Shown: positions 11,871 through 24,997 of the stretch, one piece after another
Layout of the letters: each line of letters starts with the position of its first letter
Numbering within the stretch: the first letter of the stretch is position 1
From: Archegozetes longisetosus
Taxonomy: Eukaryota; Arthropoda; Arachnida; Sarcoptiformes; Trhypochthoniidae
Assembly: GCA_018873245.2 (NCBI GenBank)
Contig: JAEMBT020000007.1
Coordinates: 11,367,129 to 11,431,128, forward strand
DNA: 64,000 nt
Reading direction: 5' to 3'
Notes under the pieces: generated by a model
What the model saw: only the letters and a program-made list of their open reading frames with translations
Databases searched by the model: none
Told to the model about the DNA's origin: nothing
Made by a program: the position numbers and the translations under genes

Positions 11871-14800
11871 ATCAATACTTAAAGACTGATCAAAGTAACT
11901 GAAGACTAAAATAAGTTACCAAACTCTTCATCAATAAATCATTTTACTATCTTTTATACAGTTAGTTATAGACTGTAAAAACTTAGCTTTGTTCATAGAA
12001 ATCATTCGAAAACTGCAATAATTAAAGTTTATATTGAAAAATTACTTTGGTTTCCTACCATTTCCAAATAGAAGAAATTCATTTTGTCTATCAGGTTATT
12101 CAAAGTAAGTGAAAGAGGTTTCTGAATTTGTGAATTTCGAGATCATATTTTCAAGATTTTATTTTTCCGAACTTCGCAGTTTTCTCATTTGAAATTCAAA
12201 AAGTGTCTTTCGTTCATTACAACCTTAACTACTGATAACATTAATACTCAACCAAGGTCCAATGTTCGAAGTGTTATCATTTCTAGATTTTCTTTAATTT
12301 GGGGAGAGGGCTAAAACTCGTCATATTCGAACGACTTTTCTCCAAGTTCGAAATTTTCATTTAACTTTTTAGTTTCTGTCGTTTTCTTCTTGGAGAAGTT
12401 AATTAAATCCTAAAGCTGTTAACCAAAGACCTGATCGAACCGACTATCTAGGTACCATTTCTGCCATTCAGTAAAGAGCTGATATAACCCAGTTTAGAGG
12501 ACTGAGTAATAACTTGTTTGTAACGAGACTGCTTATGTTGAGACTTATTGTTATATACAATTTCTCAAAAAGTATTGTACTGATGCATAATAAAGCACAA
12601 GATCTCATACTTTTCAATATCTGTCGATACATCAATTTATTATCTACACTTTAAAATTATGTCTTCAGTTTACATGAATGTGTTCAAAACTGAATAATAA
12701 TTCGCTTAATATTTGTCCCCAGTTTTACTATTGTTAACGTTTAAGATTAACTTCGTCGTAGATAAGTGCATAAATGTATTATAGCAACCACTTTGTTCAC
12801 TCAGTTTTATTGAGTACTTCTTATAACAAAGTTCGTTATACCGAGATATTATTGTATTTTAATTAATCTAATTAAAAGCACTAAAAGCAAAATCTGCTAG
12901 TCACTTATTTAGGCCAAAATCAGAGCGATGGGGTATTCTCTATCGAGATTTGTGGGAGCTAGCACCTACTAGAATACGCCAGCCAAGTGTCAAATTAAAA
13001 ATCCTTTAAATACACAAATTCTTATCATTTCAATAGGATAACTGTTAATTTTTTGTAAATCACTTCAAATAGAATTGATTCCTGGAATCAATAATTTTAC
13101 ATGTTTCTGAGCGCCTTTACCAACATGTAAGATCAAAAGAAATAGTTTTGCATGAGCTTTTGCCGAAATTGAGTGAATTACAGGAATGTTATCCATTAAT
13201 TTGAGTGAACAATACTGTAATTTAAAACACTATATAATCTAATGAATAAAATTAACGAAAACTTGAGATTTGCATGAAAATTAAGTTTTTTTTAGTTTGA
13301 ATTAAATGCAAAGCAAATCAGAGAAAATAATGCGAATATCAGAAAAAGATTCAGCACTACTTCAGTTCAGTTTAGACCTAATCTATAGCTTAGTAAGTGA
13401 TTTAAATTAAGAATGTTGTGCTTTTATTACTATTTTGAAGTCATAAAAGACATCTAACTGTAATAAAATCAGTAAAATCAATGCCAACGAATGAGTGTTC
13501 TGATTTCAAAACACCTCATCACAAACATATAAATAATTTAGAGTTAGTTTATTAGTATTCACTACTTTTGACTGATCTATATTCAATAATACAGTACTAA
13601 ACACATACTTTCCAGTTATTCGATAATTAAGAAGTACATTAAGAGATTTTAGAACGAATCACACAAAAATGCATTAGAATTAATTGTAAATCAATTTTTA
13701 ATAGTTATGAATTTTTTTTAATCAAAAATCTTGTCTTTTGAGGTGAAAGTTAGAATTTGTTTGAGATATTGCCTATTAGTGTAAACAAGAAAATTTCATA
13801 ATGAACCTTGTCTTAATCAGTATAAAAAATCAAAAATTTGCTTAACTTTTCATAATGTTCAATTAAAAGATAATGTTTCAGTAACAGAGATCACATATTA
13901 AATAATCCAGTAATCTTACTACTAACCTTTCAAAAAATTTACGTATAAGTTTTGTGATAAATTTAATTCGACTTGCCTTCGCTTTAACTGCATTTTACTA
14001 GTTATTATTCACTTTTTGAAGGAAAAAAATGAACATCTCAAACATCTAGTAGTCATTAAATGACTTAAACGATCTTATAATAAAGTTAAAAATAAACTCG
14101 AAAGAAGACTCAACTTATTGAAGGTTACTGAAGTAGTCTATAATTTGATCAGGAAATTCCATAGAAATGTCTACAAACTTATTTAAGGTCCATCATAACT
14201 ATCTATGAAAAGTAACTCACTATAATTAGTTAAGCATTAATTGTAAGAACAGTCTGTTTTTGATTTCGATCTCAAACGCAAATCATCGGTTAATGCTGTA
14301 TTGGGAAACATTTTCGAGCGTATCATTTTACTGGTAGACTATAAGCTTAAAGAGAAAGTTATAGGCATGTCTATGTATTCCGATTCTTATCAGTCCGTGT
14401 ATTTCCATCAAGATTTCCACTAGGTTTCAACGTAAATCAAGTATCTTTAGGTGAAAGATGAAGGACATAACTAGTGAACTAAATAATTCGTTAAGTAGTT
14501 TAAGTTTGAATTCTAGAGTCGACATCATTTATTAAATGAACTATTGACACATCTTTAGGTTAGTTAAGACAATTTTTTTAATTAAATTTATTGAGTTGCT
14601 TCCTATTAAACTTGAAATTTCTAAAGTTCATTTTTTCGACGTAAAACTAATTTAATTAGACTCTAAACTTCTGATTTAAGAGTTAAAAACAAATTGCTTC
14701 GTTGCTTTAAGACGAGTAATGATCGCATATTCAGTCGAACCATTGCGGAGGAGTTCACCTTTATAGTTGATTTTATTTTCCAAATTCTACTATTATATTG

Positions 14801-15459
14801 ATTTATCTTCCAGAGAATTAAAAGTTATTTTAGAAATAATCAACTGATATGCAATACTAGTATAACCAACACGAATCTACGGTTTACTAATATTTAACCC
14901 TTTATAGTGACAAAATTTTCAAACTTTACAGTATTTTGCTCTCTTATTTCAGGTCTTAGCATTGCTTTTTCCCTCGATTAATGAGTGTTAATGTTTACTT
15001 GTCCGAAATTTTATCAAATTGTTCAAATTTCGATCAAATTACAATAGATTGAATTCGAAAAATTGATGAAATTAATTAAGTACTAGAAAATGTGCACATT
15101 AATATTCCTTGCAGAGAAAAGAAGAAAATATCAAATGAAATTGCAAGCTTCATAATAGAAAATATAACAAATTTTGAATTCAAAGTTTATACAGAAATAG
15201 TGATGCAAAGACGGGAAAAAGCAATGTTAAGACTCGAAATAGGAGAGCAAAATGCTGCAATGTCAAAACATCTCAAAATACGTCATTTAAGTAATTATAG
15301 TGACAGTCTTAATGTTGACAGTTTGAAGGTATCTTTGAAAATTCCCATTCTAGTGGCATTTAGACAGAAGGTTTAAATTTTGAAGACTTGAAGTTGACAT
15401 CTGATACTAAACTTCAGATTTTTTTCCTTTGAATATCAAACATAATTTCGCAAATCTAG

Positions 15460-15496
<37 letters not shown>

Positions 15497-18400
15497 GCCT
15501 GAAGCCTTAAAGATATTTTATTGTGTTCATTTAGAGGAGTGTCATTTTTATTAATCGCTACTAAATATTCTGTCAATCATTTCACTCTCTGTAATCTAAC
15601 GTTTATATATATTGAATTAGAGAACAGCGTGCACAAAATGAGTTGTTCTGTTAAAATTCTATTTTTTCTGTTCATGTTTATGAAAATGTAGTCCAATTTA
15701 TTCACGTTTGTTTGAAAGTTGAGTCCTGCTTTATAGTGAATTTTGCAATAGATTGAATGACTCAAATATTTGTGGATATATTCCAAAATTTACGGCACAC
15801 GCATTCAAGGTTCAAGTGTTGAAAATTTATATTAGAGAGGCTACACGTACACCTGATTGCGTCAAAATTTTAGATTTATTAAGATATAATTTGGTTTTAG
15901 ACGCATCGCATTCGAGATATCTGCACGAAATTGCGATTAAAAAACAGGATTTAAATTTTCAAATGATAGACACTACATTGAATAGCATTGATTTCAAAGA
16001 ATAACCTTTAATTTAATTAAAGCACGCAAACACTTTCATCAAAACAATTGCAGTATCTCCTCGTAAATTTTATTGAACACTTTTCCAAAAGTTTGAAATT
16101 TAGACTTTTGAAAGAAAAGTTTTCAGAATTACAAAGTGGTTGTTTTAGGACTCATTTAATTGATTGACTCATCGCTACAAGGTGTTCCGAAATGCCTAAA
16201 ACTTGATTTTTCTATCAAGTAAGGGATAAAAGCATCTGTCAAATGAAGATATCGGTCAAATTTATTCCTAAAATCCCAAATGACTGACAGACTAATTTAA
16301 AGGCCTGTAGGCTTGCATTCCTCATAATCCGAATATTATACTATTGGACGAACATTTGAGACGAGTTTAAACTTTTTTAAGTTCTGTTTATAGTAATTTT
16401 TGTCGTGTCCTTCAATTTTTATTTTTATTTCTCATGACATTAAAACTATCTTCAAGCTAAGTGACCAACATTTCAATTTTTTCTACAGTTAATCAATTAA
16501 TGCAACGAATCATTAATAATATTAAAATCAAGGAATTCATTGGAATAATTTCGTTTGACGTCGTTCAGAGCCTTTTATTTATTTCAATGTTTTTAAGATG
16601 ATATGTTAATTTCAAATTAAAGTATAACAATCATCAGCTGTAAAGCTTGAGATTTTTAATTTGTTCGTTATTTGTTAATTACATTATGCAATACAAAACT
16701 CATAATTAATTGAAGAACTATTTTGCATTACCTCACATGTGTTTTTTGCTTAAAGCTCTATGTATGAGTTTCGTCATTAATCACACTTCACATATTGAGA
16801 GAGCTGTTCATTTATTATATTGTGCGCTACAGGTATTCTCAAGTTTACTGATAATTGTTACCACAATGAACTTCATTCATAGACAGCAAGCTATTAATCA
16901 AGTCTTTTTTATTGAACACACTCGAAAGTAGTTTTAAAACTTGTATCACTTGACATGATATAACTGAAATTTTTCAAAACAAGTCAAATCCAACAAGTGA
17001 AGTATGATCTTCAAGATTTTCCACTGATTTTTATGACAAACAATAGTTGATTAGCATTAAAATTATTGAAGTCATAAATACAAAAACAAATATAATATCT
17101 CTTTGCTATTATAAAAGTGGATATCTTTACATTTATATCATTGAAAACATTGTTTATTGCAGAAGTCAGTTTGAAAATTGAAACAATACTCATACTTTCA
17201 AGTTTTATAAAGATCTTAATTACAACTTTTATACCTTAGTTTTCCAAACCATTAATGAAGACTAAATATTGGAATAGATGAACACAACATGAAATGTCGT
17301 TCAGAATGTACATTAATCTTTAAATTAAATACTATCTTAATTGGCTTTTCTCTATTATCTTTCATTCTGAAATTCAGTATACTTTCAACTTTCGTTATAA
17401 TTAAGTTCAAGTCTAGGTTGAGCAAACACTGAGCGAAAAAAATTCTTTTATTACTTCCATATAAACTTAGTATTTGAAAAAATTCAGGAAATAACTTTTA
17501 AATTTTAATGAAGGATAACTTTATTCACCATTAAAGTACTCGAGTTATCGCCTCATCAGAATTCATCCAACGGTTTCAATTGAATCGAAATTTTAATTTT
17601 TCATGCAGTCTATCATAAGTGCCGATAATTGAACAAATAGAATGTTTTAAATATTGAGATTATTCCATACAACCCAATAGTTACAAGAACATCTCAAAAC
17701 AAAGAAAATTAATTTGTTCAAAAAGAGCTTCAAACTTATTTCACTTTTTACCCTTTGAAGTATTAATATTAACCTTTAGATTATGTTAAAATTATTCCTA
17801 TTGTCGATAAAAATTTATTCGACATGAATAATGCAAGACTTTAGAGTCAAATTTGATATGATTTCACTTTGTAAAAAAATTATAACGAACATTACTGAAC
17901 AAATCACAATTGCATTTCAATTGATTCTAGAAACTGCCTTCAATTGTGCCGAACATTCCGGTTTAAATCTGACTTACGATTACTTCTGGGAATGAGAGTA
18001 AATTGTGGATAATTAGATAAATTGGTCACCTCTTTGCGGCCAGTCATTTCATTTGAAATATTACTTCATATTAACCCAGACTATGAATAAGATTCTAAGT
18101 TTTGAGATAAAAAATAACAGAGCAGGAGATGAAAATATTTGATAAACTTCTTGGTAAACTACTGATCTTTGAAGCTCCCAAATAGTTAAACCCCTTCGTA
18201 ACGACCAAATGGTTTACATGTCATCAGACTACAACTGCAAAACCTAATAAAACTATTAAGCCATTAATTTGCTCAACTCTACAACTTTTGAAACAACTTC
18301 AGCAAAAATAATTCAAGAATCATATATTATAAATATTTAACTTTAAGCTTGCCAAATTGATTGAAAATAAGCTTGTAAAATATCTTGAATTTCGGAATAT

Positions 18401-21400
18401 TAATTTGTTTTCAAAATACCTTTAAACATTTTAATATTAGACTTGATAAAAAATATTTATCATGAACGGTGATTCGCAAACACATGATCAGCAGCAGAAA
18501 AAGATTTTCAAAAGATAGCAGTTAATTTGTTTTAAGGAATGTGAAGAAAGTTTTTCAATAAATCAAAACACCATAGTTTAAATTGTGAAAGAAATACTTT
18601 TTAAAACTCTTTAATTAAAATCATATGTCATGCACAAACTTATAATTTTTGAAAGTTTTTCACTTTGTATTCATCCATCAAATAAAAGGAGGTGTCGTTT
18701 TAGCAATTTTGAAATTACGGAAAATCCTTTACTAAAGAGATGATGGCATCACTAAAATTCAATTCAATTGATCAAACACGAAATCAAAGCTCAAAAATTT
18801 TGTGAATTTCAAGTTTGAAAAAACCTTTTTCGGTAAAAGTTTGAAATCAAATTATCATTTTATTGATCTAATGATATAATCAAAAGTAAGGATAGTTAAA
18901 GAAGAACGCTTAAAATTGAGATAATATTTTTTAATATGGTTTGCAAAGACAGCCGAAATGATCAAATATCTCTTTAAATTTAATTATATGACAACCTTTA
19001 CCTATTGTATGGCAAACATTGCTAAAAGGATTCCGAAATCAAGGCATTCAAAAATTTCAACCTTGATTGTAATGATTTTTGTCGAGTTTGAATTTGTAAT
19101 AAAAAAAATAGTATCTTGTTTTCAATATGATTTTTTCTTATATCTTCTATGATTTCAAGGCTATAACTATTTTCATGCCAATTGTAGCCTCAAATTATAA
19201 AGCCTATAAATGTTCAATAATATAATCAGAGAGCGAGAAGCTTTTTTCAAAACAATCCATCACATTATGATTTTGCAATTAACAAAAGTTATTAAAATTA
19301 TTGGAAATATTTGAGACATGTCTCGCTCATAGATCAGAGAGTAGTTTTCCATTTGATTACTTTTGAATTTAAATAAATTTGTTCGCAATAATAATTAGCT
19401 GAAGACCATTAGTGAATGCATGATTGTGTGAGATCACCAAAGCAAAAACCGTATTTCACCAAAGTTTAAAAACCACATTAATTATGTTTTGAATGTTTCT
19501 GTCATTAAAAAGGCCATAAAAACTGCGAAAACGAATTTTTCTATTCTTAGAAGAAAAAACGAACTACGATTAATCCCAATTACAACCAAATAACTCGTTA
19601 CATAACAATTATGTTAAGGCATTTCATCCGAAAGAATAGAAAATTAGCTTCAATTTTAGCTTATTATCAAAAGACACGATAATTGAAATATAATTAATGA
19701 GTTGTTGCAATTTTTTTATGCAGAAAGTAATTGCTAATCAATTTAATAACTTATTGTTAAAATTGAAGTGAAAATTTAGATAATAATAGAAAAGATATTA
19801 AATGATAAATGAGAAAAAGTAATACTAAATAGACTCACACAGAAACTTACTTTTGCTTTGCAGCAATTTTGCTAACTGAATAATTATCAGCTGAAACGCT
19901 TCAGGCGGTTCTTCTCAAGACAAGGAAGTATGTATTTACAGGCGATTCTCTGCTAAACTTTGCAAAACTCAAAACTGAACCTAACTTTTCTCTCCAAGTC
20001 TTATTTTGACTGCAAGGCGAGTGGGCAGGTATCAGCTTATGGTAGACAACTTTTCACTTTTCAACCAAAACCACTTTTCAGTATTAGTTGAGACTGACTG
20101 TGTTCAGGATCACTATATAATATCAATTAATAGTGAAAGTTGTCTCTCTATCTTCGAGTCAATTCTCCTAATTTAAAAAGTAGTGGTTTTTTGGTTAAAC
20201 GTGTCTTTTTGGTTTGCGTTCAACTTAAGTTTTTTGTGTTATATTTTGTCTTGTCTTAAGTGTTGCCACACTTTCTCGGTGTTCATTGTAAGAAAAGTAC
20301 ACAACGAGTTATAATATTTTAAACAACTAGCATTTTTGTGTCAACCATGTGCTCTTTAAGCATATCAAACTATAAATAATGTTTAGTTCACTCTTATTTT
20401 TGTCACTAAAATCACTGGTGAGTTGGTTTTGCTTTTGCTTAAATAGTTTATATTTTTATTGTTAGAAATCATATCTATTATGCTCTTATTGCTCACTAAG
20501 CATTTTGTGTGTCAGTAAAGATTTCTATCTCTCACCAATAACTTTGATATATTAGGAAAAGATTGAGTTACAGTTAAATCAACTTTTCATTTCGAAAGTT
20601 TGTTACTCTAATTAATCAAATATATTCGATAGCGAGAAATACAATAATAAGTGAAAGTTTTGTCAAACAAATAATTCAATCGTTTCTTTTTTATTACGGG
20701 AACTTAAGATTGAGCGAAGATAATCAGTATATTTTAATGCCTTTTCAAAAACCGGACTTAAAGTGGGTTACGCTAAGAAATTTTTGATTTCAAATGAGAG
20801 TTTGAAACCATTAACTAGTGTTGCATTTACTCATTTGAGTCAAAATTTGAGAAAACATTTTGTCAAGTCCTTTAGCTTGAGTGGAAAATTCCAAACAAAT
20901 AAGTGGTCATTCTTTTACAAATTTAAGCAAATCTATGCAAATATAGACCCAACCATTAAGTTTCAACATTAATAACTTGAGGGCTTTATTCTCATCGAGT
21001 CAATATTGTCGTTAATCATGTTCTTGAACGAGCATTAAAATAGCATTAACTCTTTAATGTTGGGTGCAGTTCCAGGTATTACTACTTCTTAACCGAGTTC
21101 AAACAATAGTCATGCTCTTAACAGTATAGGCTGACAAGTGAGCAAAGGCTGATAGATAGGCAATAAGTGAAGCCTAGCCAGTAGGAAGAGTAAAGCCATA
21201 AGATAAGGAGCTTTACAACACTAATAGCATTAACAAAATTTTTATACTTCAGTTTAATAGTTCCTCTCAAGTATTGTTATTCTTTTATTTATTGTTCAGA
21301 ACAATGTTGTGTTTCACCGAATTTCTCAGTTTACACGTGACGCAAAAGTTTTTCAGATGAACAAATGTATAGATTCTATTGAGTAAAAATTGATTCAATA

Positions 21401-24400
21401 AGCTTGATACTAATTAGTTGAGAAACATATACATTATAGTGAAAGTGGCACACATTGAGTGCCCTAAAACTAGTAAAATAAATGTGCCTCATCTGGAGTA
21501 TAAGTCAAAATGATTGCTTCGGCTATAAGTCTAGTTATTATAATTATGACTAAAATAAAATATTTATAAAACATTTGAATTTTTCATACACGCGTTGTAA
21601 TACGGTTAAAATATTCACTGCATAAATATGTAATGTGATCAACTAGTAGAAAGTGAAGGCATCATATCGTTAGTCAGACTAATCAATTGAGTCAATGTGC
21701 AATTCACTTTCCCTTCATTAGTGATACAAACGTCTTATTTCTGACTAAATTCAGCGATCATTTTGTCAATTTTTTCCTACACCAAAATGATTGAACTAAT
21801 ACTTGAATTCTATGTTAGTGAAAAAAATTTCAAGACTCTGACTAACAATTTGCTGAAAAATATTATTCGCAGTTTTTTAAATGTTTGCATTGCGTAACAT
21901 TAAAGTAGTTCAATATAAAAAAAATAAATTTCACATCACTCTCGAACTAGTGAGAGTCAATTGAATGCGTTGAGCAGTATATTTGACTCGTAACAAATTT
22001 TTCGTAAGCATCCGTTATGTTTCCTAGATTCCTATATTTTACAATTGTTTTATGTTGATTGCCACAGTTCGTCAAATGTTCGCTTCAATAGTGCTCAAAG
22101 AAAATGTCATTAAAGGTATTTTATTCAATTTTTATGTAATCATTTATGCCAATCATTTACTATATGAATTAAACTTGAAATAATAGCTGAACAAATATTG
22201 AGAATTTATTTGACAATTCTCTAAAAAACTAAAAACTTGTTTCAAAATTATCCATTAAGCTACTCATTCCTATTACATCTATCGGAAAGTTTTCACATAA
22301 GTAATTATTTGTGTTTAAAGAAGAAAATACTAGTATTTTTTCGCAAATATTTCCATTCGATAATTTTGAAGCCTATTGGACAAAATATATAAAACTTGAT
22401 TGAAAGTCAAAGTTAAGTTTTATAAAATGATTAACAATGCTTAATTTTGAAAATGAAGTTTTGAATATCTTTACGATAATTAATTCTTTTTTATGTGTTT
22501 ATAACGAATTATAAATATGAAGCTTTTCAGACTTAATTTCAAGGTATCGAATTTTTAAATGCCTTTCATTTGAATGACTTCTTAAAAAATAAATTAAAAA
22601 ACCGTTAGCGTAAACACTAGTATAATCTTGAACTGGTGTTGACTAGATCTAATGTGAAACCTTTCAATTCACTAATTAATGATATTTGCGTAGTCTGCGT
22701 ATTAATGTATTTGAAGGTACAGTTCAATCTTAAACTTAAGTTTATTTCATGCGATATTTTATTGCTTATCCGGGATACTAAGAAATAGTTTATTATTTTA
22801 CTGCTTCTCTACAATTGCCTTCAGTTTGATTTCATTTAAATGCTTGAATTGCATAATAAACTCTCAAAAATATTTTCCATTTCGATAACTACAAGATGAC
22901 TTATAGTCTACTCAGCTTCTATGCAGTGGCTGCATAAACCCATATCTAAGTCAATGTTCAATTTTATTTATTCTGAAACAAAAGCTATAAATTACATATT
23001 ATGCTATGAGTTACTATAATTGACATTGGAGTGGAAAATCCAAATTATTTATTTGAAACTTTCTAAATACTGACTAAACATACCGATGACTACCTTGATC
23101 TTTAACACTGAGCGCACTATAATCTTCAACGCTATTGTGCTAAGAATCAGCAATTTGTAAGCTATCTTTAAAAACGTCAATCAATAGAGGAATTAAAATA
23201 TGATTTTGTTTTGCACTCAAAAGCTATTCATTATTGTATAATTGACATTGTTATAAGTCATTTTTAGTGATCATTTTATTGAGTTATTAGTAGCCATCAA
23301 TTTTTATTAGCCTTTTCTCCAGAATCTTATTATGTTTTCATTGAAAACGGTTTTATTTATACATTTGATTGGACAGTGTTTTCATAACTGAAAGCAATTT
23401 CGACACTAAATAAAATGATTTCGCTAATAACTATTTTATTCAAGTTTAAGTTAGAAATGATCACAAGGTCTGCAATGTATTTAAAACTAGAAATGCACTG
23501 CTTTGAATTTTAATTACGAAACTATGTTCATTAAAAGCAGAGACACATTTATGGTCGCGTCTGGTAAGATCAATATTAGTCTTTAGGTAACAGATTAATA
23601 GATTTTGAATCTCTTCATTTATTTGAATTAAACGTTTTCAGCTCATAAACATTCGTTTTGTTGATTTTAATGGATGAACTCCTTAGGAGTTGCTTAATAT
23701 TCAACCTTAAAATATTTCAAAATCAATCTAAATCATTTTTACCACTTTCCCTATTCATTAAAATAAGCTTAATCTTAAGTCTTTTCTGGTTCATGATCTT
23801 AAGTAATTTTCTCAGAGATACATTTTATAATGTGCTGCTCAAATTGGATTGCCTTTCAATATTGTTTATTATTAAATAATTGTCTTTTCAATCTGAAGGT
23901 TAGATAAGGAATCAATAGATAACCTACAGATAATTACTATCTTATAAAAAGTTTTTCGTATTTCTTTCCTCGTGGCACTTACTTATATCTTATGTAAAAA
24001 GATTGAGTAATTATAGATATATTATATAAGATTTTCAATTCTTCGGGTCTATTTACTTGAGCTCATTTATGGTTGTGAACGTCAATTAAAATTGATTGCA
24101 GACCATCTGGTTGATTGGCTCGACTCAATTCTCTGCATATATTTTCTGTACAGATTTTCACGTGAAATGAGATGAAGTTCAAAATTATTTGAATAACTAT
24201 TTGCGATTTCCTTTTTGTATTTCAACTGAAAAATTTGATGTTATGTATGTCAAAAAAATCGATTTCATGTCTATATTTGTTATTAGTTTCTGATTGAAAC
24301 CAATAAGGAATTCCTGCAAGCTAAATATTTGTTGAACGAAGTGACATCCGATTGTCAATTGAAAATGGAGTGAAGGTATTGAATCTTGGGGTATCTGCCT

Positions 24401-24997
24401 CATTCTGGTTTTTAGTTTGAAAATTCAACGTAATTCTCGCATATCTGTAATGAAAGATTCGTTAATTTACTCAACTGGTTAATAAAACGTTTACATAAAA
24501 GTTAACTTGAATTCAAGTTTCAGATACAAGCTTTAAATTAGTTATTATAACAGTATTAAAATTAAACTTGACTTCCAGTTTAATTGTAGCAACAAAGAAA
24601 CCATATTTATTAAACGTGAGTTAAAAAAAGAGCAGAGAACAATAACAAATGTTGAGTAGGATAGTATTAGTTTTGGTTTCTATATAATATCTGATGTGAT
24701 AATCGTAATTTGCTTGTTATTTACCTTCCTACCTTTCCTTTGTTCAATTAACTCTCGTTTTCATGGGACCCAATAAATGCAACAAATTAACAAATAGACG
24801 ACAAAGTATTATCATTTTATGAATAAAATCACACTTTCTCTCGAAATATTTGAAAGTTAACCAAAAATATTTGTCTGTCTTTCCATCACAGGTCTTGACT
24901 CGAGAGTGATTCACCTTTGAAGCCACTCGTGCTTCAACTATCGACCTTACAATTAGTTTATTTTTGAATTTGGTGATCAGAGCACTTATTTGAAAAG
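11871..24997. other. 13-kb stretch without a recognisable gene
   Basis: Contains a (CT)n run near 15460, a pogo/Tigger-like terminal motif near 12803-12850 and a loose inverted repeat near 20045-20205. Open frames of 60-95 codons occur (for example 15092-15376, 16710-16931, 23658-23879), but those I checked start at non-ATG codons, and none shows domain, signal or splice context that I can support. Non-coding genes or distant 5' exons cannot be excluded from sequence alone. Confidence 0.4.
15460..15490. repeat. (CT)n microsatellite
   Basis: About 15 CT dinucleotides ending in ccctcagcc; an isolated simple repeat in intergenic DNA. Confidence 0.9.

Noticed and set aside
15092..15376. 94-codon frame
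   Set aside because: Begins at GTG; Lys/Ile/Asn-rich, not recognised, no supporting gene structure.
15753..16004. 83-codon open frame between 15.7 and 16.0 kb
   Set aside because: Starts at TTG with no ATG near the front, no recognisable domain, splice context or poly(A) signal; could be a gene relic but cannot be supported.
20045..20205. Inverted similarity around aaccaaaaccact and gacaactttcact
   Set aside because: The paired segments are not nested and matches are short; no target duplication. Could be chance in AT-rich DNA.
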